Source of the DNA: Centroberyx gerrardi
Taxonomy: Eukaryota; Chordata; Actinopteri; Beryciformes; Berycidae
DNA: 64,000 nucleotides
NCBI RefSeq assembly: GCF_048128805.1
Contig: NC_136004.1
Location: 19,247,049-19,311,048 of the forward strand
Direction: 5' to 3'
Shown here: one piece after another, positions 30,676 through 41,772 of the stretch
How positions within the stretch are numbered: the first letter of the stretch is position 1
Layout: the number at the start of each line of letters is the position of its first letter
Notes under the pieces: generated by a model
Told to the model about the DNA's origin: nothing
What the model saw: the letters and a program-made list of their open reading frames with translations, nothing else
Database searches by the model: none
Translations under genes and position numbers: made by a program

Positions 30676-32133
30676 ATGAAGCTGACTTCATTAGCCTTGC
30701 TGTGTCTGTCCCTCCTCTTGGTTCACACCCGTTTCTCCCTGGCCAAGCGAGGAGGCGGCTTTGGGAAATCTAGCTTCGGCTTTGGGAAAACCTCCAGTCG
30801 TGGTGGCAGCTCCACGTCCAACCGGGGCAGCACCAACACAAACACAGGCCGCAAAACCAATCAGGGCTCCAGCTCTCAGGGTGGATACCCCAACCAGGCA
30901 GGCTACCCCCAGCAGCCAGGCAGAGCAGGGCAACCCAACCAAGGGGGTTATCCTAACCAAGGGGGTTATCCCAATCAAGGGGGTTATCCCAACCAAGGGG
31001 GTTATCCCAACCAAGGGGGTTATCCCAACCAAGGGGGTTATCCTAACCAAGGGGGTTATCCTAACCAAGGGGGTTACCCTCAGGGTGGCTACTACCCCCA
31101 GCAGCCAGGACGAGGAGGCTACCCCAACCAGTACCCAGCTGGTGGCTACCCTGCTGGAGGGTATCCAGCCGGAGGTTACCCGGCACGGGGCTACCCATAT
31201 GGAGGTGGTGGAGCTGCAGGATACCCTGGGGGCTATGGTTATGGTGGTTACGGAGGTGGATACTTGAACCATAACCCCAACAACCGAATCCTGAGCCCTC
31301 ACTATGGGGGCAGCTATGGATATGGGGGCTATGGGGCTGCGGGTGGCTCTCCGTTTGCCCGCTCTGTGGGCATGGAACCCTCTATTAAGTCCAAAGGGTT
31401 TGGGCGCAGTGCGGTCATGGCAGCAGGAGCCGGGGCAGTGGCAGGCATGGCACTGGGCTACGGGCTGGGGAGGTTCCCTCGCCCCCACTTCCCCTTCCAC
31501 AACCCCCAGGAGGAGTACTACTACAACCACTACATGTACAAGAGATATGGCACCAAGTCCACTGATCAGAACGACTACAGCAGAGACTACAACTTCAACC
31601 CGCCCCCGATAACTTACGATAAGTACATGGAAACTTGCATGAAGAGAACAGACCTGCTGCCTGCGGCGAATCAACCGGGGAAGAATGAACCCGTCACCAC
31701 CACCACTACTACTACCACGACCACGACTACTGTTGTCACCTCAGCTCCAGACAACAGCACCGGCAACAACAAATCAGAGAGTAACAGCACCGCAACCGAG
31801 ATGTCCTTGACCCCTGCATCTGCAACTCCCAGCCCTCCAAAGCAGCCTGAAGCCAACCCGCAGCCCCCAGCTTCACAGGACGGCGGCAGCGATGATGACG
31901 ATGATACGGTCAGCATTGTGGAGATCGGCTACCCGGCGCTGATCAATCAGGTGAAGGCCAGGCGGTGTGTGGAGCTGTACATAGTGTACTCTGAAAAACA
32001 GATGCAGGATAAGAGGTCTGCGGGACCCAGCGGAGGAGTGCAGGGACTAGGGATGGGCTTCTGGGAGCTCCTGACCGTGGTCACTGGGACCGTACTGATG
32101 CTACTGAACAGCAACATACTAATGCTGCACTGA
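30676..32133 (+). CDS. prnp: Fish prion protein (PrP), long form, GPI-anchored
   Basis: The predicted 485-aa surface glycoprotein lies in a single coding exon. The start at 30676 is chosen because it lies just inside the acceptor at 30668 and opens a signal peptide (about 1-23); an ATG in frame at 30652 would lie in the intron. Mature order: basic Gly/Phe-rich start, GGYPNQ repeats at about 90-131, further GGYPAGG and GYGG repeats to about 230, then the conserved hydrophobic segment about 246-268 ([20 protein letters not shown]). The C-terminal domain has [15 protein letters not shown]321 and C431 as the likely disulfide, a 12-Thr run (341-352), sequons N360, N365 and N370, an Asp run, and a GPI signal after about 448-452. 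The RASSF2/SLC23A2 neighbourhood matches tetrapod PRNP and the fish stPrP-2 type; the a/b paralogue name is not settled. Fish PrPs are far longer than the roughly 250-aa mammalian proteins. Confidence 0.93.
   Translation: MKLTSLALLCLSLLLVHTRFSLAKRGGGFGKSSFGFGKTSSRGGSSTSNRGSTNTNTGRKTNQGSSSQGGYPNQAGYPQQPGRAGQPNQGGYPNQGGYPNQGGYPNQGGYPNQGGYPNQGGYPNQGGYPNQGGYPQGGYYPQQPGRGGYPNQYPAGGYPAGGYPAGGYPARGYPYGGGGAAGYPGGYGYGGYGGGYLNHNPNNRILSPHYGGSYGYGGYGAAGGSPFARSVGMEPSIKSKGFGRSAVMAAGAGAVAGMALGYGLGRFPRPHFPFHNPQEEYYYNHYMYKRYGTKSTDQNDYSRDYNFNPPPITYDKYMETCMKRTDLLPAANQPGKNEPVTTTTTTTTTTTTVVTSAPDNSTGNNKSESNSTATEMSLTPASATPSPPKQPEANPQPPASQDGGSDDDDDTVSIVEIGYPALINQVKARRCVELYIVYSEKQMQDKRSAGPSGGVQGLGMGFWELLTVVTGTVLMLLNSNILMLH
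30943..31068 (+). repeat. Seven tandem 18-bp units encoding GGYPNQ in the prion gene
   Basis: Seven consecutive 18-base units (starting 30943, 30961, 30979, 30997, 31015, 31033, 31051) differ only at synonymous third positions 12 and 15; an eighth diverged partial unit follows. The array lies in frame in the N-terminal flexible domain, the position where mammalian PrP carries octarepeats. Confidence 0.97.
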
Positions 32134-32238
32134 GGCGTTCGCTAGAAGTGTTTAAGGAATAGAGATCGAATTGGAAGACGGAGAATGTGTGAAAGCAAGT
32201 CATAAACAGATGGAGAGTGATGATTAAGCAGGGTTGGG

Positions 32239-32286
32239 GTGTGTGTGTGTGTGTGTGTGTATGTGTGTATGTGTGTGTGTGTGTGT
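32239..32286. repeat. TG-rich microsatellite after the prion stop
   Basis: (GT)n with a few AT interruptions, about 105 bases past the stop codon, so probably transcribed in the 3' UTR. Confidence 0.95.
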
Positions 32287-34453
32287 GAGGGGGGTGGGGG
32301 GGCAGTGATTATTCAGTGTGTACGGTAAAGACGGAGAGAGGAACAGATGGTGTGTGTTTGCCCTCTGAAGCTTCAGGACTCTCCCTATCGTGTGTGTATT
32401 TCTGCTTTGTTTTTTTGTTTTTTTCAATGTTTTCTCTATATGTAGGCATTGCATCCTTATGCATGTGCATGACTGGCACCACCTAGCTGGCATACATACT
32501 GCATCGCTGAACTGTATGTTCAAAGTAAGAAAGGGAAAGGTTAGATTGCAGAGCCACCCTGTTACAACAATTGCACTGCCCATTTCCTCTTCTGGAAGAG
32601 AAAGGGTCCATTAACTGCACTGTAATGCTGCAAGATTTTTGACGGGTGTGAGGAAATTGAACCATTAAAGTCCATTTAGATCACATTAAACTGGCTGTCT
32701 GCTCAAAGGAGGCGACATGATCCTCCCGGGTCTGGTATAATTGTCTGACTCTGTCTCGATCTAAACAGTGATGGATGTTATGGAAACACTGACTATCTCT
32801 GCAGCCATAGAAATTAAGTAGCACTGTCTGTCACTGATGAATACCTCAATGGTTGAGTGGGTGATGATTATGATGGAAGCCTTTTTCCATTATGAGTTAT
32901 TCATGATAGAATAGTTCAGTCTTTGTTTTTTTTTAATTTATTTTGAGCAATCTTGTGTGTTTCAAAAAAAATCTTCAGAATTTATTTTTTTATTTCACTG
33001 ATTCAGTTTGTGTGACCGGGCACTTAGGCTTTCTGTCCCAGGGGAGAAAGCAGCTGAGAGGATTAGCTTGCACCTGTGGGGCTGAGAGAGCCTCAGCCAT
33101 GGTGATGATCTGTGTAAATAAACTGCTCTATTATAATGGAGATGAAATAGAAGTGTGGCATACAGTAAAGTTAGCTGGAGGGGCGTTGGTGGTGGAGGAC
33201 CGTATGACTCAAGGACAGTCAAGAAGTGGAAGAACAGTGAATAATGATCCAGTATTATCAATTAACAATGGATCAAATTAATTTCTTAAACAAACTCGTA
33301 CTCTGGCTTAAACTTGTAGTCTGCTAGTATTCTAATATTACTAACATTACCGCTTTCAGACTGAAAGGCTATACACTCTGAGCATAATTGTCTATTTATA
33401 ATGCAACATATCTACACCTTTTTACCATAGCTTCAAATGGATAACTGGACTGTTATTTAATCAGTGTATGGTCCAAAGAAAAAACCCTGTTTGAGGTTGA
33501 TTAATCTGTTTTTTATTGGGATAATCTGATGAGATTTAGTGGTTTTGGGGGAAAAAAACACGTACACAAGAACACAAGAAGTACACAAGAAAGGAAATGC
33601 CAAAAGTATGCACATCATTGTCCTAACACTCCTTAAACTATTAATTTAGGAATCAGTGCATGCAAAATGCACTTTCACTTGTGTAGTTCTCAATCTCCAA
33701 TGGATGTATTATTTATGAATATTAATATTCATGCTGCAGTTTTATGTGTGTTGGATGACATTTCTAAAACTCTTCTATGTATCCTCTCCTTGCGTTGCAC
33801 AGTACGTTGTATATCTTGTGAGTTTTGTATGTGTTCCCCTCCCTCCTCGCCCTGTGGAGTGTTTTGCCTCTCTCCCCTCTCTGGGGCAGTGATTGTAGCC
33901 TGTAAGTGCTCTTATGTGAGGCTCCTGATGTACCAATGTTGAACCGACCTGGATGCATATCGACCATCTCCAAAGCTATTGAATGTTATCTCGAATCATT
34001 AGCTGAGTTTACGGTTGGTGGGGTTGGATGACAAGATTTGAACACTTTTCAAAGACTTTTCTAATCGTGGAAATAGTCCTCTTTATATAAACCAACTTAA
34101 TGTGATGTTGTGTGTTTCTACATTGTCTCTCGCTTTGATTGTATGTCAGAATGCATATACAGTATATCCCTTGTAAAGACCTGAATGCCTTTTTAATTTT
34201 TTACCATGGTGCATTCAGCAACATTTCGTCTATCCATTTCCCTTTTTGTTTGATCATGTTGGAGATTTACTAAATCAGTCCTCTAACTTCCAATCCTCTT
34301 TTCTCCCCACACAATCATCATTGATTATTCAGGGTGAATTTTCTGACTGATGGATGTGTCGGCTACTCTGATCACATTTACAGTGTTGCTGGAAGCTCTA
34401 CTGAATACTGGGTGTTGACTTGCACTTTTCCCTTACCTACGCTTGTCTTGTCT

Positions 34454-34459
34454 AATAAA
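34454..34459 (+). terminator. Candidate polyadenylation signal AATAAA for the prion gene
   Basis: A canonical AATAAA is followed within 40 bases by a T-rich, GT-containing stretch. It lies 2.3 kb after the prion stop codon. Confidence 0.4.
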
Positions 34460-34480
34460 CTTCTCAACCTTACTAATGTG

Positions 34481-36824
34481 CTTTTCTGGATTTTATTATT
34501 ATATCAGGGGTTTGGTGCAAAAGGGGCGTAAGTGTCATTTTGGCTGGAAATTAGTATTATATTTCATTGGGAAGCTCTCGTTGAGCTCAATCTAATGGTC
34601 AAAACACATTTGTAACCATAAACAAAGTTAAAATAAAGGGGAAAATGCAAAAGACTCAAGTGAAAATCTTACATTGAATTTATATAGATAGCACTTAAAA
34701 GTTTTTTTTTTTTTTTTAATAAAATATACATTTTATGAATCTTAATCTTTGGAAAAGCATGAATGGTCCCCAGGTTGTGTTTTGAATAGGAAATCATGCA
34801 ATCATGTTAAGTTTTGTTTATGTCCTGCTATAAAATTAGGAAAAAGTCAATTATGTCCTTTTGTTCTGAACCTTCTATATATGCCTACTTCTACTAGCTG
34901 TCTAATATAACACCATTGCTTGGGATCGAACTTAGAGGCAAAGAATAGTCAGCATCCTGCTTGTTAAAATGCCTAGCCTTGTTTTCCTTTCATGTTGTGG
35001 TGACTACTGCTGAAGGCTATATTGCTCCACCCTTTGTTTCCCCTTTAAAGGTCAGTCTGTGGTGGCAACATGTCTTATTTATGAAGGACTACATGTGACA
35101 CCTCAGGGCTGCTGCTGTACGGCAGCTCTGCTCGGTGTTTCAAGGTTGACCTGCTGGATGTGAAAGGTAAAAAAGCGGTGAGAGGCCGAGAGCATCGTTA
35201 ATATACAGCATGAAGCTCAGATTTCAAGATGAACACTAATACTATATCTAATCAATGACGTGATCATCATAGCATTTGCTCTCTTAACAAACATGAATGC
35301 TGATGTGATTGGCTATCTCATTATTGTCACCTGAAAACAAAACATCATCTTTAATCGGCTCTTGGCCTTTGAGACCCTTGGTGAACCTCACACCTGTTCT
35401 AGCAGCAGACAAGGCCACAAGCTATTACAGATCACCTGACAGGCTGAGTCATGCAGCCTCCCTCCTCATCCCCTCAGATCTCCATCTGCTCATTAAAGCC
35501 TTGTGCAGCAGCCAGACCAAACCAAAATCACAAGGCGCACCCTGCCTACGAGATACAAAGATTTAATTATACACACAAAAGGTGTTGATGGGAACGAAAT
35601 AACTGCACTTTCTTTTCCCACAGAGATTGCCTGCTCTGAGAGGGTTTCATAATGCTTCAGCTTGTGGCCTGTTCTTACAGGCCTTTAGGTCTTTTACATT
35701 TCTGATGGAGCAGGCCGCCCACACAGCTATATTCCCCCAGTTAGATAAATGCCATGTGTCTTAATCAACAGTCATATGTCGAGCTGGACTGAAAGGTATA
35801 ATTCTGACTGACAACCTGTAGTGTCACAGATGTCTTAAAAATCTAAAATCTGCCTGTGTTTACTTAAAATCTATACATATTCTGGTTATGTATACATGCC
35901 TCCTGGGTGGAGTCATGCATGTTTTTAGCATGCAGGTAAAATCTGAATGGTCACCTCAATTCAGTGAATAAAATTCAAGACAGCAATTTTTCTTCTAATT
36001 GTTTTTTTATATTTATATAACAACATTGTACAAGGAAGCACATTTAGTTATTCATGAAACAAGAGTCAAACTTAAAAAGTCTCCAAACATGGCATGAAAC
36101 ATGTATTGTATTTGGTTATAAGCATCATATTGAGCATAATGTCCTATTCCTAATATACAGTAGAGACAGAATGTGTGATGGAAAATGGTAGAGAGGAAAG
36201 TGGTTGAAATATACAGACAGAATGGCATTATCATATAAAATGTATAGCTGCTCTTAAACTGTAGTCCTGACATACTTTTTTGACATAGACTTAACTTGTT
36301 GAGGATGTGTGTGTGTGCCAGAAAGCTTCTCATATCATCAGATTCATCACCATCACTATAGCAACATCATTATTATCACCTTCATCATTGCCATCATCAT
36401 CAAAAATATATATATATATTTTTTATATAATATAACCACGACTACAAATACACGAGAATGTCAAAAGGAAAGTGAAATGGGAATTGGGGATGTAGTAAAC
36501 AGGTATTCCTCAAGTCAACTCATTGTGGCTCAGACCAGGATCCTACAGGAAGTGTCTTTACTCTGCTACATCTGTACACCTGAGGACTGGAGGATGACGT
36601 CACGCCGACACACTGTACAGGTGAGACGGGTCAAATTCCTCTCCCTCCTCTCGTGGATCTCATCCTGTCAATCTTGTGGTGTTGAGGAAGCAATTTGGTC
36701 ATGGCACCTCATCATCCGAGAGTCACATTGTTTGGTCACATATAATAAACAGTTATTCTCAGTCACGGGTTATTATTAGCCGGGGTGGGTTAGGTTCTGT
36801 TCGGGATGCCATCTCCCTGCAGCT
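34481..36824. other. Intergenic region between the convergent prion and Shadoo-like genes
   Basis: AT-rich, without a supported gene. The right part may be 3' UTR of the minus-strand Shadoo-like gene. No transposon ends were recognised. Confidence 0.5.
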
Positions 36825-37382
36825 CTACATGACTGCCACCCAGTGGCCCATCAGGAGAGACATCAGGGAGCCGATGATGACTATGATGCTGTTGTAGATG
36901 GGCCCGCTGGATGCTCCGGTGTAGTACTCCATATCTCCAGACCCCTCGGACTCATAGGCAGGCCTGGAGCCGTAGCCGCCACCGTACCGCGAGCCATACC
37001 CACCTCCATACCCCCCATATCCTCCATATCCTCCAAGGCCGCCTCCGTATCCTCCGTATCCTCCGTATCCTCCATACCCGCCGCCGAACCCATGCCCGTA
37101 CCCGGGGCGGCTCAGCGCAGACCCCACCATGGCCCCTCCTATGGCGCCCGCTGCAGCTGCCCCGGCTACTTTCCCTGCGCTGGAGCCGCCGGTCTGGACC
37201 GGGGCGGGTCTATAGGACCCGCCGCCGCCGCCCCAGCCCCGGCTGTAGCCTCCCCCACTGCGACCGAACCCACCGCGGCCGAAGCCTCCGCCACGCCGGG
37301 CGTCAGAGCCGGGCAGCAGGGCGGCGAGGAGCAGCAGGCACAGGGCCGCCGGTAGGAGGAGCTTCTGCTGGACTGGCATCAT
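36825..37382 (-). CDS. Shadoo/PrP-like small GPI-anchored protein
   Basis: The predicted protein has 185 aa. The start at 37382 (MMPVQQKLLL) is preferred because an acceptor (CGTTGCAG) sits at 37389, which places the upstream in-frame ATG at 37394 in the intron. The signal peptide is about 1-28; a basic Arg/Gly segment RRGGGFGRGGFGRSGGG covers 29-45; an Ala/Gly hydrophobic stretch at about 70-90 (AGKVAGAAAAGAIGGAMVGS) matches the family hallmark; GGY repeats cover 99-138; a short acidic ESEGSGDMEYY follows; and a GPI signal occupies about 158-185. There is no Cys outside the signal peptide and no N-glycosylation sequon, so the globular PrP domain is missing. This fits the Shadoo family (sprn/sprnb) or the fish PrP-like gene known beside prion loci; I cannot separate the two. 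It is convergent with the prion gene, 4.7 kb away, and shares its mature N-terminal style. Confidence 0.85.
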   Translation of the reverse strand: MMPVQQKLLLPAALCLLLLAALLPGSDARRGGGFGRGGFGRSGGGYSRGWGGGGGSYRPAPVQTGGSSAGKVAGAAAAGAIGGAMVGSALSRPGYGHGFGGGYGGYGGYGGYGGGLGGYGGYGGYGGGYGSRYGGGYGSRPAYESEGSGDMEYYTGASSGPIYNSIIVIIGSLMSLLMGHWVAVM

Positions 37383-37555
37383 GCTTCCCTGCAACGATAT
37401 GATAAAGACAAATCATGAGGAACTGCTCCATGATTGACTGTGTGATTGGAGACTTATCTGCTCTCTGTCTGACTACCAGAAACAGAAGAGACACAAGTGA
37501 TTTATTGCAGACTGCTTACATGCTGAGCTCATGTTTAAAGCCTGTGATAACTTCC

Positions 37556-37593
37556 AGCCTTGAACTAATAGATCAGCCTTGAACTAATAGATC
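37556..37593. repeat. Two perfect 19-bp tandem copies
   Basis: The unit AGCCTTGAACTAATAGATC occurs at 37556-37574 and again at 37575-37593, inside the leader intron of the Shadoo/PrP-like gene. Confidence 0.95.
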
Positions 37594-37659
37594 ATCCGAG
37601 TCATTTATCAGTTGATTTGTGTCTGCACTGTTCAAGTCTTGGAGGCACACACTTTTTTT

Positions 37660-37660
<1 letters not shown>

Positions 37661-37700
<40 letters not shown>
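37661..37700. repeat. Compound (CT)n(CA)n microsatellite
   Basis: About nine CT units run directly into about eleven CA units, in the leader intron of the Shadoo/PrP-like gene. Confidence 0.95.
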
Positions 37701-37703
<3 letters not shown>

Positions 37704-37891
37704 AGGGATGTTCTCATCATGGCTTTAGTCCTGTGTGGCTGATTATGTGGTATTTTTACGTTGCCGTTACATTAAGAGCAGAACATGGCTCCTAATCCAG
37801 CTTTGAGAGACGCTTCTTACACAAGAACCATCACTGCTACAATACAACTTGACCCTGCAGCTGACACGGGATCAGATAGCTTTCATAATCT

Positions 37892-37914
37892 CTAATGCCC
37901 ATAATGGGCATTAG
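37892..37914. repeat. Perfect palindrome, 11-bp arms with one central base
   Basis: CTAATGCCCAT (37892-37902) is followed by A and then its exact reverse complement (37904-37914). No role is evident. Confidence 0.9.
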
Positions 37915-38800
37915 GATTTTGTAGGTTTATTCTGGTTCTGGATCTGTGAACGAGACATTCTGCATGAATGATCACAGTGCCATTGAATATCCAGCCCTTG
38001 ATGTGCATATAGAAACTGTTTTCTCTATGATTAAAACAATCTATCTGCAAGGGAGAATAAATAATAAAGTGTCTAATGAGTCATTGTTATCAAGCTGCTT
38101 AATAAAGAGGCACCTGGGGAAAAACAACAAACAACAAAAAATGTATCTGCCTTTGAAGGGGGAAACTATCAAAAAGTTTGTTGTGATGCATTTTAAAAAA
38201 AAAAACAATACTCTGCCTTTTCTTTAGATGGCTGACAGAATTAATCACTCTTTGTTCTAATAGACAATTACAAAATGTGAGGACTTATGAACAGCACCAC
38301 CAGTGAGCAGCATGACATCATTAGTACTGCCTTCAACAAACTGTAATCTGTGTCCTCTTGAGCTATAATTACACTGGGTCAGGTAGAGAATAATCCCATG
38401 ACACTTCTCTCGGATTACAGCTATGGGAGTTAAGACTCATTCAGAAAAAAACAAGAGGAATTCCATTATCAAATCAATGTAATTTGAAACATTGTGAAAG
38501 GCCTGCCTACCAGCACAGCATTATTATTTATCTGCATTCTCATGTTTTCTATGAATAGCCTCTAATTTGCTCTGCAGTAGATGTATAAAATTACATTTAA
38601 TCAAAGCAAGAGAGATATGCTTAGTTACAAAACTGAGGCAAAAAAGAAATAACTTTTCTACATTTCAAACATCACAGAAACAACAATAAGAAATCCTTTT
38701 TGAGAATACTATATCTATAACATTGAGAAGTAACACATTGATAAAACTTCATCTTAATTGTAAACAATGTTCTTACTCCTCTTAGAGTAAATCAGCTCAC

Positions 38801-38960
38801 CTGTTGACTGGCTGGTTGAGGAAAAAACAAGTGAAATAGTAGAGTGATTCAGATGATGTTATTTACTCCACTGGGCTTCAGTCTCAAACGGAGAGTGTGT
38901 GAGCGGCGCTGAGTCCTCTGACTGTCTGAGAAAGTATGTTTCAGGGACAGTCTCTTGTCC
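38801..38960 (-). other. Probable 5' UTR exon of the Shadoo/PrP-like gene
   Basis: On the minus strand, AACAG|GTGAGC gives a strong donor with exon side from 38801. It would join to the acceptor at 37389 just ahead of the start codon, leaving a 1.4-kb intron. An inverted CCAAT box (ATTGG on plus) lies near 39012. The right end of the exon is approximate. Confidence 0.5.
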
Positions 38961-39077
38961 TCCAGACAATCTCCTTCAGGTAGAGTGGATCACTCTGTCT
39001 CACACCTCCTCATTGGCTGAGCCATGTCAGCAGTGATGGTCATCTTTAAGCCCCTACCATCAACATGAGACGCAAAT

Positions 39078-39112
<35 letters not shown>

Positions 39113-39554
39113 TCTAAACTATTAAACCGCTGACCCACTGAAAAATCAGAATACTTAAAAGTTACCCCAAAGTTTTCAGTGACTTTGACTTATGGCAAAG
39201 TGCAATATCCATCTGTTGAAGCAAGTTGTGGTATTATATCATTTCAAATTATACAACAAGATTTAAGCGTTATTATACAACATTTCAGGCTCTTTACCCA
39301 ATGACCTACATGAGAGAGAAAAAGATTACAGCTACGTACATTTTCTCTCAAGATAACTTTTTATTAAATTACAATCATTGTAAAAAAAACAAAAAAAAAA
39401 CAACTACATTTTCCAAATAGTGGCATGTGTGTTCGTAACATCTGAGAGACTAAGCTTCATTCAAACCGTATTAGTTTGTGAAAGAAACAAATACAAAACG
39501 CTCAAAAGCAGGCAAGTGTTATTAGGGCCGCTGAAAATCTCTCTCTCTCTCCCT

Positions 39555-39586
<32 letters not shown>

Positions 39587-41600
39587 TTGTTACACATGAC
39601 TTTTTGTGAACACTCATCATCGCTGTGCCATTTGTCAACACAGCGCACTGTGTACTGTACGGTGAGAATATCATTAAAGATGTCAGAACTATTGGATAGA
39701 TACACACACAGCTGTACACACACAGACAAAAGCAGACATATGCAAAGCGCTGTACATGTAGAGGCAAACTGTACTGCTTCTGAAATGCTTGCTCGCACAC
39801 TTACACACAACACTCTCATCAGCATTATTCACAGTCTGGTGGGACGTCCCTCTTGTGTGTGCTTCATTCTTTGTTGGATTCAAAGGAAAAATCCACCCTT
39901 GGATATTCTAACAGTTATATATCATCAATCTGTGATGTTCAATGCATTCCAGCATTATTTTGTGATGAAGTGTTTACTTTCCCTCAACCTGCCTCCTGTG
40001 CTTCTACTTCAGTTAGTGATTTCCTACATTTCCTTTCCACTACTCAAATCACCACCTCTTGTGGCTGCATTGCATTCTGGTCTATTGAGGCTACTGTCAG
40101 TGGAGAAATTGGTGTCTCTGCCCCTTCTATGCTGGATTTCTCCTTGTATGATTGTTAAATGTTTGGTGCAAAATGCTGAGTCTAGAAAGAAGCCCTTGGT
40201 CTTGGATTCTGAGGGACTGGGGACCGAGAAATGCAAGGTACATCACCAATAGCTTTTTTTTTTTTAACAGTGTTTAAGTTTTTCAAGGGTGGATTTTTTC
40301 TTTAGCTTCAATCATAAGTTGTCTTTAACATTCAATCTGAATGCCTACAGAAAAGCTGTGGGCACAGAGACAGTTGTCACTATCAGGCCGAAAAAAGGAA
40401 CGGATGGTAACAACATGCACACGGATCTTCTGTCCACACAGCCTTCCACAATCCCTGCAGAGAACTTCTAGTTTGCAATAAAATGGAGAGGGTCAATTCA
40501 GTTCCTCCAATTGCATGAGTCAACAAATTTTCAAACAGCAAGATACGTAAAGATGGCAGCCTCCTGGTTTGAAGTCACACATACAATAAGCAGAAAATGT
40601 TATGTCATTATGCTAGTTCAGTTCAGAAAAGCTGGGGACCCAGTGCACTATGGGACTGGGTGACATCACTCTGGGAGGCCACCACCTTCATGCTCCTGGT
40701 CCATTCTTGGATTTGATATCGACCCAAACTGTGTCACTCTGGCGTGGCTCTAGCTACTTCCCTGATACAATCCATAATATTCTTTACACAGAAACAGCTT
40801 CAAAATATTTTATCATAGTTCTTGCCTCGGTGCTTGGTCAAACCTTTGTAACAGGCACTTTACAAAGACTTTACATATTATATTGTGCTTTAAAAGGATA
40901 GAGTATCAGCTTGCAATCAGGAAGGTAGACAAGACATACAATTTTAGGCTTGTTTTTAGAGGTAATGTACTGCAACAGGGTGAGGATTACTCAGGAGTAA
41001 GAGCAATGAGGTGAGAAACTGAAAGAATGTGTCTGTGTCTGTGTTTGTACTGTATGAGAAAGAGAACCAGTTATTTTTTAGTAGATGGGTCTGGGTCATG
41101 GCTCCGTACGAGTCTGTATGAATGAGAGTCTGAATGAATTTCATCTTAGTCGTCATGGTAAGATTATTGCTGAGATGGTCGTGCACACAACAGTAATGTT
41201 ACAGTATTGTCTGCAGGTTGATAGTTTGGCTGGTTGGATCGGACACAGGGGATGGACGATGGGTCAAATGGTAAAGATGGCAAAAGACCCATATGGAGAC
41301 AGGAATTCAGAGGAAATCACTGGAATGCATACATTGCTTCCTTGTCAGGTGATTATTGGTCAGTCTCATCTGAAGTTTGGTCACAGTCTGGTGGAAAACG
41401 TGGTGCTCTGGGTAAGATTTTCCTAGTTGGTCTCCAAGAGCAGATCACAGATCACATACAGGTTCCTTCTGGAACACACCGGAGCTGCCTCTCAATTATA
41501 CACCGCAGGGAATTATACCTATAGATACATGTGGACAAATGGAGAGAAAGAAAGATCAAATCACTGTGTGAGCGGGATGAATTTAATAATAATGTGTTAC
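38961..41600. other. Region between the Shadoo/PrP-like gene and rassf2
   Basis: No supported gene. It holds a (TG)n run at 39081-39109, a CT/CA compound run at 39539-39580 and the MITE-like element at 39882-40303. The remainder shows no recognisable coding or repeat content. A final rassf2 exon was searched for here by eye and not found. Confidence 0.5.
39882..40303. mobile_element. MITE-like element with 20-bp terminal inverted repeats
   Basis: The left end (39882-39901) and the reverse complement of the right end (40284-40303) agree at 18 of 20 bases, consensus AAAGRAAAAATCCACCCTTG. The body is 422 bp in total with no transposase. No clear target-site duplication was seen. Open frames through it are chance. 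Confidence 0.65.
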
Positions 41601-41606
41601 TTTATT
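41601..41606 (-). terminator. Candidate rassf2 polyadenylation signal
   Basis: TTTATT on the plus strand reads AATAAA on the rassf2 strand, about 170 bases after the stop codon at 41773. If used, the gene ends here without another coding exon. Confidence 0.35.
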
Positions 41607-41633
41607 AATGCCATTTTTTGCAGGCTCAGACCT

Positions 41634-41690
41634 ATTCTCAATCTTAAACTTGTTGACGAGAACTTGCAGCCGTGTTCATGCATGGCAAAA
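41634..41690 (-). pseudogene. Relic of a rassf2 Ras-association exon
   Basis: On the minus strand this reads LQVLVNKFKIEN, closely matching [13 protein letters not shown] in the real exon 42529-42682; about 36 of 44 bases agree over the best part (CTGCAAGTTCTCGTCAACAA against CTGCGAGTTCTTCTCAACAA at its start). The match fades on both sides and has no usable splice sites. It is a partial, decayed duplicate located 3' of the rassf2 stop. Confidence 0.6.
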
Positions 41691-41772
41691 CAAAAGCTGA
41701 TGTTGTGAGGTAGATGATATATTAACTTCTTTAATGTGTTGCATCGTGGTGTAAACAGATAAGGAAGTGGAT

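Larger units (their letters stand above)
32134..34480 (+). other. prnp: Likely prion gene 3' UTR
   Basis: No open gene is seen. AATAAA motifs occur at 33117-33122 and 34454-34459; the second, followed by a T-rich stretch, would give a 3' UTR of about 2.3 kb, and the first one of about 1 kb. A long TG-rich microsatellite lies at 32239-32286. Which site is used cannot be told from sequence. Confidence 0.45.

Noticed and set aside
30943-31068. CRISPR-like regular repeats
   Set aside because: The units are contiguous, in frame and without spacers, in a vertebrate gene.
30691-31674. Long antisense open frame (327 codons) across the prion gene
   Set aside because: It mirrors the Gly/Pro/Tyr repeat codons of the prion coding strand, has no domain or splice context, and vanishes outside the repeats.
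39587-40252. 221-codon plus-strand open frame
   Set aside because: Runs through the MITE-like element and a microsatellite flank; no recognisable protein.
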